Shown here: in pieces, positions 1 through 6,484 of the stretch
Position numbering within the stretch: position 1 is the first letter of the stretch
Layout: each line of letters begins with the position of its first letter
Source of the DNA: a virus
Virus record (IMG/VR): IMGVR_UViG_3300011445_000029
Span: 1 to 47,862 of that record
Reading direction: 5' to 3' (one strand)
DNA: 47,862 nt
The notes under the pieces: generated by a model
The model's input: the letters and a program-made list of their open reading frames with translations, nothing else
Told to the model about the DNA's origin: nothing
Database searches by the model: none
Made by a program: the position numbers and the translations under genes

Positions 1-182
1 AGTATTGGTACGAGCTTTCTGATTAGCTCTGGAGTAAGGTATATCTCATCATCCGCATTAGGATGAAAGACTAACCGCCTCTTCTGTGTAATAGTTACCC
101 CACTCTTTTGTACATCGTAGTACACTAACATTGCGTGGTACGGGTAGGGAGACTTAATTTTGATTGGTTTAGGGATGAACAT
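1..182 (-). CDS. Hypothetical protein, cut by the window edge (60 codons visible)
   Basis: An open frame begins at ATG 182 (MFIPKPIKIKSPYPYHAM) and stays open to coordinate 1. It overlaps the stop of the upstream gene by 14 bases, the coupling seen throughout this genome. The visible part is basic at the N-terminus, then VTITQKRRLVFHP and DDEIYLTPELIRKLVPI. I recognise no family. If the two window ends join through the shared bases agtattg, the frame continues for about 14 more codons into a Lys/Arg-rich tail and a TAG inside the 47560-47847 gene. No good Shine-Dalgarno is visible. Confidence 0.6.
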   Translation of the reverse strand, partial: MFIPKPIKIKSPYPYHAMLVYYDVQKSGVTITQKRRLVFHPNADDEIYLTPELIRKLVPI

Positions 183-576
183 AGGTAGCTTGTGAAACAG
201 AGTATCCACACATATTCGGTATAAAGACTACAGCCTGGATAACGAAGTCTACAGACACACCAGGAGGAAGCGTGTAAGTCTGTATCACTATTCCTGATGT
301 AGAAGGAAATGATCCTTCCCACAGAAGGAATACATTACCTGGATCTAACTCTGTGAAGAACTGGCATAGTTGAAGGGAAGGTAAGGGAGCCCCAAAGTTA
401 CCCCAAAGCTGAAATGAAGCTCCTACCCATATGGATAAAAGCTGAACACTCATACTCTGTGATATGGTAACGTCCCCATCACAATCCTGATCTATACACA
501 GGGTAATGTCAAAAGAGTTTTGCTGTTGACTTAGCAATGATCCACAGATGATTAGCAGACTTACTGTAGTTTTCAT
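169..576 (-). CDS. Putative secreted small protein with signal peptide
   Basis: 135 residues. The start at 576 is chosen because AGGAGG lies 6 bases upstream; an in-frame extension would run through the tRNA-Leu gene. The N-terminus MKTTVSLLIICGSLLS looks like a Sec signal peptide; a lipobox is not convincing. The mature part has few charges, pairs of cysteines and many aromatic and Pro residues (LPPGVSVDFVIQAVVFIP), suggesting a beta-rich exported protein. Function unknown; a cell-envelope or superinfection role would fit an early exported phage protein but is inference. Confidence 0.7.
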   Translation of the reverse strand: MKTTVSLLIICGSLLSQQQNSFDITLCIDQDCDGDVTISQSMSVQLLSIWVGASFQLWGNFGAPLPSLQLCQFFTELDPGNVFLLWEGSFPSTSGIVIQTYTLPPGVSVDFVIQAVVFIPNMCGYSVSQATYVHP

Positions 577-588
577 ATAACCTCCTAA

Positions 589-674
589 TGCTCCCGGTGG
601 GACTTGAACCCACACTCCCCTTACGGGGAAACAGATTTTAAGTCTGTTGCGGCTGCCAATTACGCCACGAGAGC
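589..674 (-). tRNA. tRNA-Leu (anticodon UAA)
   Basis: Read on the minus strand, the acceptor GCTCTCG pairs with CGGGAGC and the discriminator is A. The anticodon stem-loop is ACAGA-CTTAAAA-TCTGT, anticodon TAA. The long variable arm (TTCCCCGTAAGGGGAGT) forms a 4-bp CCCC/GGGG hairpin, as expected of a class II tRNA-Leu. T-arm loop is TTCAAGT. No CCA is encoded. It lies between two small genes in the early region. Confidence 0.93.
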
Positions 675-681
675 TGACCAC

Positions 682-1041
682 TTACTGTGGGATTGTAAGA
701 TCGTATTCAGACGCTAACACTGTTAAGTCAGCGTGTATCTTTGCATGGAAAAGAACACTGTCAGCGTAACGATCATGGGCACCTTGCAACTCGTTTGCAA
801 ACTCCTTGTCTAATCCTGCAAGAGAAGGACAAAGATCCATGACCTTATCCAGTATCATTGCTTCTGAGATACGGGAATCAAACCTTGGTTTGTAATCCGC
901 ATCATCCATTAAAACACCAATAGCACACTTCCTCCCTTCTGGTCCCCTATAAACACAATAGGCACCATGCATAGAAGGAGGAGCCTTGTTAGTAACAAAG
1001 TGTTCCCAAACCTTGTTAAATGCTGTTTGCCTTGTCCACAT
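682..1041 (-). CDS. Conserved phage protein with CxYRGPEGRKCAIGVLMDD motif
   Basis: 119 residues starting MWTRQTAFNKVWEHF. The core CVYRGPEGRKCAIGVLM followed by DDADYKP resembles a conserved uncharacterised phage family and also echoes the Cys-Gly 'KCAIG' centre of DUF6197-type proteins found several times in this genome. The C-terminal half is helical (ILDKVMDLCPSLAGL, ELQGAHDRYAD). It starts 3 bases after the stop of the upstream gene. No function assigned. Confidence 0.75.
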   Translation of the reverse strand: MWTRQTAFNKVWEHFVTNKAPPSMHGAYCVYRGPEGRKCAIGVLMDDADYKPRFDSRISEAMILDKVMDLCPSLAGLDKEFANELQGAHDRYADSVLFHAKIHADLTVLASEYDLTIPQ

Positions 1042-1043
1042 AT

Positions 1044-1580
1044 CTAATTATTACCTTTGACTGATAACCACACGATAGCCTGGAAGTCCCTTACAGACTC
1101 TCCCACGAACTCCGCAGCTTCTCTGTATGATCGCACCACTTCTTCACGAGTATCCTTAGGTAACTTCTTATCAGCATCCAACTGTACTGCACGTAAAGCC
1201 CACCTATCTAAGGTTACTTCCTCGTTATTACCACTCAAGTTCCTGTAGAAAGCAAGAGTTTTTGGAGCTGTGAGGATAAACTCAGGAGGTACCCCAAGTA
1301 AAATCCGAGTAGCGTTCCGCTTGTTAGCATTAAAACCAGCGTAATGTAGTTGTTGAGTAATCTTGAAATCACTGAGAGCTTTCTCTGTATTATTCCATTG
1401 ATAATCCCAACGAACAAAGGGAGATAGAGCAGCTACAGCGCCGATTACACTATTACTATCAAAAGCGAGACGCTGAGCAATATTATCAAAATGGCGATAC
1501 GCTCTATCGTACCAGCTCCTACCGTGTAGTTTGGTGGTGCCTGGGGTTTCATTGTATATCCTTACTAAGTCCTTATAAAT
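1044..1580 (-). CDS. Conserved phage protein lacking an ATG/GTG/TTG start; probable ATT start
   Basis: The frame is open from the TAG at 1584-1586 to the stop at 1044 and codes for about 178 residues. The sequence is clearly protein-like: YKDLVRIYNETP, GRSWYDRAY, then IGAVAALSPFVRWDYQWNN, then FNANKRNATRILLG, and LAFYRNLSGNNEEVTLDRWA. This order matches a conserved phage protein family (helical, 'AALSP..W..N' signature) of unknown function. There is no ATG, GTG or TTG in the first ~115 codons; the ATT at 1580, just downstream of the upstream gene's last codons, is the best-placed start. A +1 frameshift from the upstream gene at TTA-TAA is the alternative. Confidence 0.6.
   Translation of the reverse strand: MYKDLVRIYNETPGTTKLHGRSWYDRAYRHFDNIAQRLAFDSNSVIGAVAALSPFVRWDYQWNNTEKALSDFKITQQLHYAGFNANKRNATRILLGVPPEFILTAPKTLAFYRNLSGNNEEVTLDRWALRAVQLDADKKLPKDTREEVVRSYREAAEFVGESVRDFQAIVWLSVKGNN
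1445..1552 (-). CDS. Possible embedded 35-residue membrane peptide (overlapping frame)
   Basis: Inside the 1044-1580 gene, in another frame, ATG 1552 sits 6 bases after AAGGA and opens a 35-codon frame: MKPQAPPNYTVGAGTIER followed by an uninterrupted hydrophobic run IAILIILLSVSLLIVIV. A well-placed ribosome site plus a single transmembrane segment is how embedded lysis peptides look, but the outer frame is the conserved one, so this may be a by-product of its codons. Confidence 0.3.
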   Translation of the reverse strand: MKPQAPPNYTVGAGTIERIAILIILLSVSLLIVIV

Positions 1581-1875
1581 CGTCTATATCTCTCTTTCCA
1601 TGTATCTCACGATACTTGTAATCGGCTTCTACCATCTCTCTGTTAAGCCTACGCTCCTCTGCTGCTGAGTTTACTAATCGTATTTGCTCAGCGATCACAC
1701 GAGCATGGGGAGCTAAGATTGTAAGCACTAACTTAGCGATAGTAGAGGGCATTCCCTTGTTTAGGGAAACATTCTCTTCTGGTACCTGTTTGTAGAAAGC
1801 TTTTGTAGCTCTTGCTACGGTAGCGCGAATGAATTGCTTAGAAGCGCCAGATACACCAGCTATGCCTTGGGGCAT
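1573..1875 (-). CDS. Hypothetical helical protein
   Basis: 100 residues, MPQGIAGVSGASKQFIRATV. Largely amphipathic helix with many Ala, Arg and Glu (ARVIAEQIRLVN, AAEERRLNREMVEADYKY), basic overall. It ends next to, and may be translationally coupled or frameshift-linked to, the ATG-less gene downstream. No family recognised. Confidence 0.65.
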   Translation of the reverse strand: MPQGIAGVSGASKQFIRATVARATKAFYKQVPEENVSLNKGMPSTIAKLVLTILAPHARVIAEQIRLVNSAAEERRLNREMVEADYKYREIHGKRDIDDL

Positions 1876-1894
1876 TGTGAGTCTTTCTTCCAGG

Positions 1895-2191
1895 TTATTG
1901 TATCTGTTCTAATAAGGCTATCACTTCTTCTACGGTGCGCTCTGGTTTATCGTTCCATCCAGTCTCACAATGCTTATTGAATGGAGCGATAGGGAATACT
2001 GCGTTCTTCATGAAGTACTCACAAGCTACATCGTGTAGAGAACCTGGATTAGCTTCTCCGTAGATAGCTACGTGAATAGCTCCTATAAGACAAACAGGAC
2101 CACCGGGACCATCTTCTGATTGCCCCTTAGTCCATCCTCGCTCCTTGATAGTAGCAATAGCCTTCTGTGCAATCTCTTTGTTACTAAGCAT
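1895..2191 (-). CDS. DUF6197-like protein
   Basis: 98 residues from ATG 2191, which follows GGAAG by 4 bases; the stop codon of the HAD gene directly precedes it. The layout of the DUF6197 family is visible: N-terminal helix with 'ERGWTKGQ', a 'GPVCLIGAI' centre, and a C-terminal 'GWNDKPERTVEEVIALLEQ'. The biochemical role of the family is unknown. At least three other genes in this window share the pattern. Confidence 0.75.
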   Translation of the reverse strand: MLSNKEIAQKAIATIKERGWTKGQSEDGPGGPVCLIGAIHVAIYGEANPGSLHDVACEYFMKNAVFPIAPFNKHCETGWNDKPERTVEEVIALLEQIQ

Positions 2192-2192
2192 G

Positions 2193-2741
2193 TTACTTCC
2201 ACTTTCCTTCTTCAAACACTGGCTGAGTTAGCGATTGCTTGAGCTTACGGTTTAGGAGAAATGAATGGGAGGTATGAACAGGTAGCGTAAGTATTTGCAG
2301 AGCTTTCTTACAGTGTTCATCCGTTAATCCTGTTTGCATGGAGGTATGGACAAAGAACGGCATTTGCCACTTAAGCATATCCGCATCATCATCTATGATG
2401 ACGAAGGAATCCACTACTAAGAGATCCTTCTGTTCTAACCAGAGGGCTATCTCATCTCCCCTACACTTATTCTTATTCTCTGAATAAGGAATGTTAGGGG
2501 TAATGGACATAATAGGAAACAGTTTCTTCAGGCGCTGTATCGCAATGGAGTCATAACGCCAGCTACTGCTAAGTACGATCTCCGCACCACAAGCAGCTCG
2601 CAGATCATTAATCCTTTGTACATGCGCCGGATCAACAGGGTATCTACCATTAGGGTCATGTTCATCACCGTGGTAGGTAGAAAAAAAGGAATGGTGGTTT
2701 AGTACACCATCCACATCCAGGAAGATTAGCTTATGACCCAT
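2193..2741 (-). CDS. HAD-superfamily phosphatase (RNA-repair-type HAD domain)
   Basis: 182 residues. Motif I FLDVDGVLN holds the nucleophile Asp9 and acid/base Asp11; motif II is SSSWR near residue 60; motif IV is IDDDAD near residue 118. This arrangement is typical of the small HAD domains listed as 'Swiss army knife RNA repair' proteins, which remove phosphates from nucleic acid or nucleotide ends. The C-terminus (KKALQILTLPV...) is variable. Genes for an RNA ligase and several tRNAs in the same genome fit a tRNA-repair role, which is inference. Confidence 0.8.
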   Translation of the reverse strand: MGHKLIFLDVDGVLNHHSFFSTYHGDEHDPNGRYPVDPAHVQRINDLRAACGAEIVLSSSWRYDSIAIQRLKKLFPIMSITPNIPYSENKNKCRGDEIALWLEQKDLLVVDSFVIIDDDADMLKWQMPFFVHTSMQTGLTDEHCKKALQILTLPVHTSHSFLLNRKLKQSLTQPVFEEGKWK

Positions 2742-3060
2742 TTATTATCCCTGCTCTTTCTGGCTCAGGATAACGAGGGAATGTAGGGAACTTCTTAAAT
2801 ATCTTCTTCCTGTCCTTGAAGAAGATACAGCGTGGACATTTGTTAGAGTCCATTACTTCCATGTCACAATGAAGAAAATTGTTGTCAACATGCTCCACCC
2901 ACCACTTAATCCAATCCGTAGGAGCAGCTCGCCATATCTGCTGGATAGTTTTACCAGCTTCTATTTGATCCTTAGCCCAATTCTGTGCTTCGCTGCAAGC
3001 GCCGGCCAAGGATAACTCTTGTAGTAAGTCACGCTTCTTGTGGGATCTGGTAGCAGGCAT
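2731..3060 (-). CDS. Hypothetical protein with CSEAQxWA and CPRC motifs
   Basis: 109 residues, MPATRSHKKRDLLQEL. A helical N-terminal part contains ACSEAQNWAKDQI and TDWIKWWVEHV, a pattern seen in conserved phage proteins of unknown role; a Cys pair (CPRC) follows. Start and stop overlap both neighbours by a few bases. Confidence 0.7.
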   Translation of the reverse strand: MPATRSHKKRDLLQELSLAGACSEAQNWAKDQIEAGKTIQQIWRAAPTDWIKWWVEHVDNNFLHCDMEVMDSNKCPRCIFFKDRKKIFKKFPTFPRYPEPERAGIINGS

Positions 3061-3404
3061 TAGTTACCCCTCACAGGAAGGTAGGTTTCATTCTGATACT
3101 CTGCCTTAAGATCAAACTCGTTTACGAATAAACTCGGATGATCTTCGCGAGTGTATGGCTTATTCCCAAGTGCAATCTCTTCCCGACTACTTCTCCCATT
3201 AGGATACTTCCAACCGAATGCACCTACCCATACTCCACAAGCGTTACTGCAAGGACAAGACAAAGGATCACCGGGCTTACCTGCTGGTAATGTAGTGATA
3301 GCTGGCTTGCCTTGTTCCTTCAGCCGATTATTGCAAAAAAGAAGGCCCTCATCGTAGGCTTCTGCTGACATTACTACTTCATTTACTTTGTCTGTAACTG
3401 TCAT
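3060..3404 (-). CDS. Hypothetical protein with CPCSNACG motif
   Basis: 114 residues. A helical start (MTVTDKVNEVVMSAEAYDEG) precedes TTLPAGKPGDPLSCPCSNACG, a Cys-rich loop that could bind a metal, then a polar C-terminus. Stop TAA overlaps the ATG of the next gene by one base. Family not named with confidence. Confidence 0.7.
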   Translation of the reverse strand: MTVTDKVNEVVMSAEAYDEGLLFCNNRLKEQGKPAITTLPAGKPGDPLSCPCSNACGVWVGAFGWKYPNGRSSREEIALGNKPYTREDHPSLFVNEFDLKAEYQNETYLPVRGN

Positions 3405-3421
3405 GATTACCCTTAGGTTGA

Positions 3422-3628
3422 TTAGCCCATTGCCTTGCGCTTACGCTGGCGTTCATAGTGCATAAACGCCTCGTTCACATCCACAGACTCCACAGTTACC
3501 TTAATGTTCTTGGCTCCACTCTTAACCAGACTGTTTACACCCTGGATAAGATTGCTGTCAAGATCCATGAAGGTATCCCACAACTCATTCTTGCCCCGCC
3601 AGTTAGCGTAGACCTTGTATTGAATCAT
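3422..3628 (-). CDS. Small basic hypothetical protein
   Basis: 68 residues, MIQYKVYANWRGKNELWDTF, ending in a strongly basic tail YERQRKRKAMG. Preceded by GGAGG about 7 bases upstream. It is the first gene after the tRNA and the terminator-like stem at 3649-3720. Alternating strands with one helix suggest a small alpha/beta fold. Confidence 0.7.
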   Translation of the reverse strand: MIQYKVYANWRGKNELWDTFMDLDSNLIQGVNSLVKSGAKNIKVTVESVDVNEAFMHYERQRKRKAMG

Positions 3629-3640
3629 GTCCCCTCCAAG

Positions 3641-3720
3641 TAAAAAGACTCCCTACTACACTACGGGCTAAAGAGAGGGAAATCACAAAGAAACGAGAGA
3701 GAGTGTAATGTAGTAGGGAG
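3641..3720 (-). terminator. Long-range stem with T-tract, terminator or RNA processing site
   Basis: A perfect 12-bp inverted repeat, ctccctactaca (3649-3660) and its complement (3709-3720), encloses 48 bases. On the minus strand the stem is followed by GTCTTTTTAC. It lies between the tRNA-CAU gene and the next gene, so it could end or process the tRNA transcript. The loop is long for a classical rho-independent terminator. Confidence 0.5.
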
Positions 3721-3725
3721 ATTAG

Positions 3726-3799
3726 TGGGGCTTGTAGGACTCGAACCTACAACCAACGCATTATGAGTGCGTAGCTCTAACCACTTGAGCTAAAGCCCC
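3726..3799 (-). tRNA. tRNA with CAU anticodon (Ile2 or elongator Met)
   Basis: Acceptor GGGGCTT pairs with AAGCCCC; discriminator A. Anticodon stem-loop ACGCA-CTCATAA-TGCGT, anticodon CAT. T-arm GTAGG-TTCGAGT-CCTAC. The TTGGT that follows the anticodon stem resembles the variable region of bacterial tRNA-Ile2 (CAU, lysidine-modified), which reads AUA; an elongator Met identity cannot be excluded. A phage tRNA for AUA would suit this A+T-leaning coding sequence. Confidence 0.9.
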
Positions 3800-3807
3800 T
3801 GGCAACA

Positions 3808-4062
3808 TTACTTCTTGATCTGTTGCAGTTTGAGATACTGGAGTATTGCGATGTTTGTTCGCAATGTACCCCAATCTCTACTATTGGTATCACCAAGACG
3901 GCGATAGACAGTAGACAAACAAAGCCCAGTAGCTCTTGCTATCTCACTGGGCGTAACACCCAAGCCTTTCGCCTGGAGTGTTAGTAATCTACCAATGGGG
4001 CCTTTGATCTTGAAGATTACATTGGCAGAGGTATCCTTCCAGACTGTTACTTTGTTCTTCAT
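3808..4062 (-). CDS. Small HTH DNA-binding protein
   Basis: 84 residues. Residues 36-58 (VTPSEIARATGLCLSTVYRRLGD) form a clear helix-turn-helix of the Hin/resolvase or MarR-like recognition type, with TVYRRL as recognition helix. The preceding residues are hydrophobic beta or helix, and the tail is basic (YLKLQQIKK). Probably a phage regulator acting in the early region; targets unknown. Confidence 0.75.
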   Translation of the reverse strand: MKNKVTVWKDTSANVIFKIKGPIGRLLTLQAKGLGVTPSEIARATGLCLSTVYRRLGDTNSRDWGTLRTNIAILQYLKLQQIKK

Positions 4063-4086
4063 AGCTGGCTCTCTCTCGTTTCTTGC

Positions 4087-4314
4087 CTACTTAGTAGGCT
4101 TACCCGTCATGATGTTCACCTTGTTCCCTTGCATACGAGTAGCAAAGGTACACTTGGGATGATCCAATCTACGGATCATATGGGCATCACGCTGAGTAGC
4201 TGGCAAGCTAATGCTACCAGTTACTTCTTGCGTAATGAATCCTGCTTCTGTTAGATCACGCCACAACGGTCCCATGTAGGGAACCGTAATGTACTCGTAT
4301 CTCTTGGCTCCCAT
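4087..4314 (-). CDS. Hypothetical protein
   Basis: 75 residues, MGAKRYEYITVPYMGPLWRD. ATG 4314 shares one base with the stop of the previous gene and follows AGGAG by 6 bases. Basic C-terminus. No recognised domain. Confidence 0.7.
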   Translation of the reverse strand: MGAKRYEYITVPYMGPLWRDLTEAGFITQEVTGSISLPATQRDAHMIRRLDHPKCTFATRMQGNKVNIMTGKPTK

Positions 4315-4529
4315 TAGGGACTCCTGTTGTTCTTAGGAGAATCACTAATCTTTCCCACTTCCGCAGCACCAACAGCATTGTAGAAATGCTTAAGATCCAT
4401 ATGGATGTTGTGAGCAAGATCATTAATCAGCTCTTTAACATCCTCGGAATGGTTCAGAGACTCAGTTTGGAGAGCATCCACAAAGGAATGTAGTGCTTTC
4501 TCCAAGTGAGGAAACTTTTTGTTGGGCAT
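4314..4529 (-). CDS. Hypothetical helical protein
   Basis: 71 residues, MPNKKFPHLEKALHSFVDAL, nearly all helical with a polar Pro-Lys-Asn tail. First gene after the 574-base structured non-coding region. No family recognised. Confidence 0.65.
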   Translation of the reverse strand: MPNKKFPHLEKALHSFVDALQTESLNHSEDVKELINDLAHNIHMDLKHFYNAVGAAEVGKISDSPKNNRSP

Positions 4530-4592
4530 GTTCTATTCCCTATTGTTTAAATCTCCTGTACCAAGGCGTAACCATTACTCCCCTGTACCAAA

Positions 4593-4715
4593 GCTTTTAT
4601 TCCCTACTGTTACCCGTCATGCTTAGTGTACCGTTCAGTCGGTCACATCATAACGTTCAGGTAACCGTAGCTGAACCTACGGTGCATTACCTGGATAACA
4701 GTAGAGAATAAAAGC
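4593..4715 (-). ncRNA. Structured RNA: 23-bp closing stem, two hairpins with complementary loops
   Basis: Arms 4593-4615 and 4693-4715 pair over 23 positions; the only two non-Watson-Crick positions are G-U wobbles when read on the minus (transcribed) strand. Inside, CAGGTAA/TTACCTG (7 bp) and CCGTAG/CTACGG (6 bp) form one arm with loop GTTCAG; a second small hairpin ACCG/CGGT has loop ACTGAA. GTTCAG is complementary to CTGAAC, which spans that second loop and its closing base, so a kissing-loop or pseudoknot is possible. Seen in sequence; function unknown. Confidence 0.6.
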
Positions 4716-4990
4716 CCGGTTTATTTTGTATCTGCGACCGGAAACGCAGAGCATTAGTTTATCTGCTTCTTTTATGGGTGCTAATGTCCACCATTATCTT
4801 TGCATTAGAAGCAAGATCCTACATATTTTTACAAGTGATAAGTATAACTACCGCTCACTCAAGGAAATGTAGGAAACCCTATCCCATAATACTTAGTGAC
4901 ACCAGGGATTTCAATGGAATCGACTAAGTACCCCCACTAATACTGAACACTACCACAGGAGTGTAGTAATGTACCGCCCTACCTAACGTA

Positions 4991-5100
4991 GGGTATTAGA
5001 CTCTTAATCTCCCGTTTTCCCCTTAGCTCAACAAGAGCTATAGTATTCAACGAGACAAAGAACCAACCCTGATTAACAGAGATTAAGAGTTTAATAACCC
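4991..5100 (-). repeat. Long inverted repeat just downstream of the 73-residue gene
   Basis: Arms 4991-5011 and 5079-5100 share a perfect 12-bp core (ACTCTTAATCTC / GAGATTAAGAGT) extended to about 21 bp with one mismatch and one bulge. The spacer is 67 bases. Arm and spacer sizes resemble those at 4593-4715 and 5850-5974. Possible RNase III site or transcript-stabilising stem. Confidence 0.6.
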
Positions 5101-5103
5101 ACG

Positions 5104-5325
5104 TTAACGGTTAGTGCGGATATCCTGCTGCCGCTTAAGCGATTGCATACAGATATCAGCGGTGTAGTCGAAAGCCTTTTCCGCTTTCTTCCTGTGTAAC
5201 CTCACAACGCTATATCCCAGGGAAGTGTAGTGTTCTTCCCAATATGCGGGAGGTGAATCGTAGAACTTAGCCTCACGATTACCAAGGCTATCGGTAATGA
5301 TGAGACAGTAGCGACCCTTTTTCAT
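5104..5325 (-). CDS. Hypothetical protein
   Basis: 73 residues, MKKGRYCLIITDSLGNREAK. An N-terminal strand pair is followed by SPPAYWEEHYTSLGYSVVRLHRK and a helical basic tail. ATG overlaps the TGA of the preceding 52-residue gene (ATGA). No family recognised. Confidence 0.7.
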   Translation of the reverse strand: MKKGRYCLIITDSLGNREAKFYDSPPAYWEEHYTSLGYSVVRLHRKKAEKAFDYTADICMQSLKRQQDIRTNR

Positions 5326-5480
5326 TTACCCTTCTCCACAGTGTAGGGCTTTTGCATATGCCCTAAGTTATAGCAGAATGCACAGATCCTAAAAATCCCA
5401 TAATCAGTATTAAGCTTGATTACGGGAGGATTAGTGCATTGTTCTTCATGAGCCTTATGCTCACACTCGCATAGGGACAT
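5322..5480 (-). CDS. Cys-rich microprotein (putative zinc finger)
   Basis: 52 residues, MSLCECEHKAHEEQCTNPPV. Cysteines in the order CEC...C near the N-terminus and CAFC later (RICAFCYNLGH) look like a small zinc-binding fold. The stop overlaps the start of the next gene by four bases. Function unknown. Confidence 0.65.
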   Translation of the reverse strand: MSLCECEHKAHEEQCTNPPVIKLNTDYGIFRICAFCYNLGHMQKPYTVEKGK

Positions 5481-5485
5481 TGTTA

Positions 5486-5728
5486 CTACTCCAGGTTAGG
5501 ATCGTAAACAACATCCGGCGCATCATCCGCTACTGTACGGTAAAGCTTGTTAATGGGAAGCTTAGCCGACATATCAGTAGGCAGACTACCAAGAATGATA
5601 TGCGGTTTACCAGGGATTGTATTCATCCCAAAGGTAATCCAAGCATATCCATTAGGCTGAGTCTTGAATACGCAACCATCGCGCATTTCAGTAACAACCC
5701 ATAACGAGCGTACCGATTGATTCTTCAT
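5486..5728 (-). CDS. Hypothetical protein
   Basis: 80 residues, MKNQSVRSLWVVTEMRDGCV, mostly beta-strand with Gly/Pro turns, acidic C-terminus DDAPDVVYDPNLE. GAGGG lies upstream of the ATG. No family recognised. Confidence 0.65.
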   Translation of the reverse strand: MKNQSVRSLWVVTEMRDGCVFKTQPNGYAWITFGMNTIPGKPHIILGSLPTDMSAKLPINKLYRTVADDAPDVVYDPNLE

Positions 5729-6045
5729 TATTGCATACCCTCATGGATAATGCAACCAATGGTAACCATTGAAAGAATGTAGAACACTACCAAGATAAGC
5801 ATTTTGTAATGTACCTTGTAATGCACCGTAGAATGTACCACCACACAGTGTAGGGTATCCTATTCCTTCCTGTAATGTACTACACCGCAAGCCTACTGCG
5901 CTTTGTCCCACGCTAAGTAATAGGTCATGCAATGTATTACTGTACTGAATACAGGAAGGAATAGGATACCCTACTAATCCCCTACAGTATGCGCCGCTAT
6001 CGGCGTCTCTACCGTAGACGAATAGTAGGGTATTCCAGGGTTTAG
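5729..6045 (-). other. Gene-free interval carrying a long perfect stem
   Basis: Contains the 25-bp inverted repeat at 5850-5974 and three copies of GTAGGGTAT (two direct, 5850 and 6025; one inverted, 5966-5974). Short frames here run through the repeat and have no ribosome site, so I do not call a gene. Confidence 0.6.
5850..5974 (-). repeat. Perfect 25-bp inverted repeat, 75-base spacer
   Basis: Arms 5850-5874 and 5950-5974 are exact reverse complements (GTAGGGTATCCTATTCCTTC and five more bases). The spacer includes further small pairings (GCG/CGC, CCTA/TAGG). A stem this long would be a substrate for RNase III in the transcript between the 92-residue and 80-residue genes. Confidence 0.75.
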
Positions 6046-6324
6046 TTACCCGTTGTTCGCCCCCTGGAGCGCGTCGGCCTGTGCTTGCAGGCTGTTGACG
6101 AACGCCTGAAGGTTTCCGGCCTTGGCAAGATTCATGAGGAATGACACAGTCGTGTTTGTCGTGCCGATGCTGCTGAGGGTCTTGATACCCTCAGTAAACA
6201 TCTTGCGATGCTTGGCCGGAATGTCGTCCACCGGGATGCTGGCGAACGACGTATAGGCCGTTGCCGCGATTCCCTGGTAGTAACGAGCGGACTTCCGCTT
6301 GGGCGTGGTGTTGGTGTCGGCCAT
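6046..6324 (-). CDS. Small Ala/Thr-rich protein with GC-rich codons
   Basis: 92 residues from ATG 6324 (MADTNTTPKRKSARYYQGIA), chosen because AAGGG lies 7 bases upstream; an in-frame longer version lacks a site. Helical, ending LQAFVNSLQAQADALQGANNG. Third codon positions are strongly G/C (GCC GAC ACC AAC ACC), unlike the neighbouring genes, which suggests a different origin or selection for high expression. Function unknown. Confidence 0.7.
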   Translation of the reverse strand: MADTNTTPKRKSARYYQGIAATAYTSFASIPVDDIPAKHRKMFTEGIKTLSSIGTTNTTVSFLMNLAKAGNLQAFVNSLQAQADALQGANNG

Positions 6325-6360
6325 TGTGATACCCTTTACAGTATGGACTATGTATAGACT

Positions 6361-6376
6361 GTCACGATATTGTGAC
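6361..6376. promoter_or_regulatory. Short dyad GTCAC-N6-GTGAC, possible operator
   Basis: A 5-bp inverted repeat with 6-base spacer, gtcacgatattgtgac, about 40 bases upstream of the 92-residue gene. The form suits a dimeric regulator such as a small HTH protein; no binding is demonstrated. Confidence 0.3.
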
Positions 6377-6392
6377 GTTATCAGTACATAGT

Positions 6393-6484
6393 GCCTATTC
6401 ACCTATTACCGTCGAATACTGATTACTGGGATATCCTGTACGCTATGCGTCTAATCAGCGTATCAAGGTAATAGGTGAATAGGC
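6393..6484 (-). repeat. Perfect 18-bp inverted repeat enclosing a second stem
   Basis: Arms 6393-6410 and 6467-6484 (GCCTATTCACCTATTACC) are perfect complements. The 56-base interior contains CTGATTA/TAATCAG and ACGC-ATA-GCGT, so the whole element folds as a long multi-stem RNA in the leader of the 6046-6324 gene. Confidence 0.7.

Larger units (their letters stand above)
4530..5103 (-). other. 574-base non-coding, densely structured region
   Basis: No convincing reading frame on either strand. It holds two long stems (4593-4715 and 4991-5100) and several shorter ones: TCCTACAT 4817-4824 with 4867-4874, TACTTAGT 4890-4897 with 4923-4930, CTGCG/CGCAG near 4735, CCCTAC/GTAGGG at 4978-4993. The density suggests one or more structured RNAs on the minus-strand transcript. 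Confidence 0.7.

Noticed and set aside
1235-1417. 60-codon hydrophobic frame
   Set aside because: It is a shadow of the conserved 1044-1580 frame and lacks a ribosome site, unlike the 1445-1552 peptide.
5741-5932. 63-codon frame
   Set aside because: It crosses one arm of the 25-bp inverted repeat and has no ribosome site.
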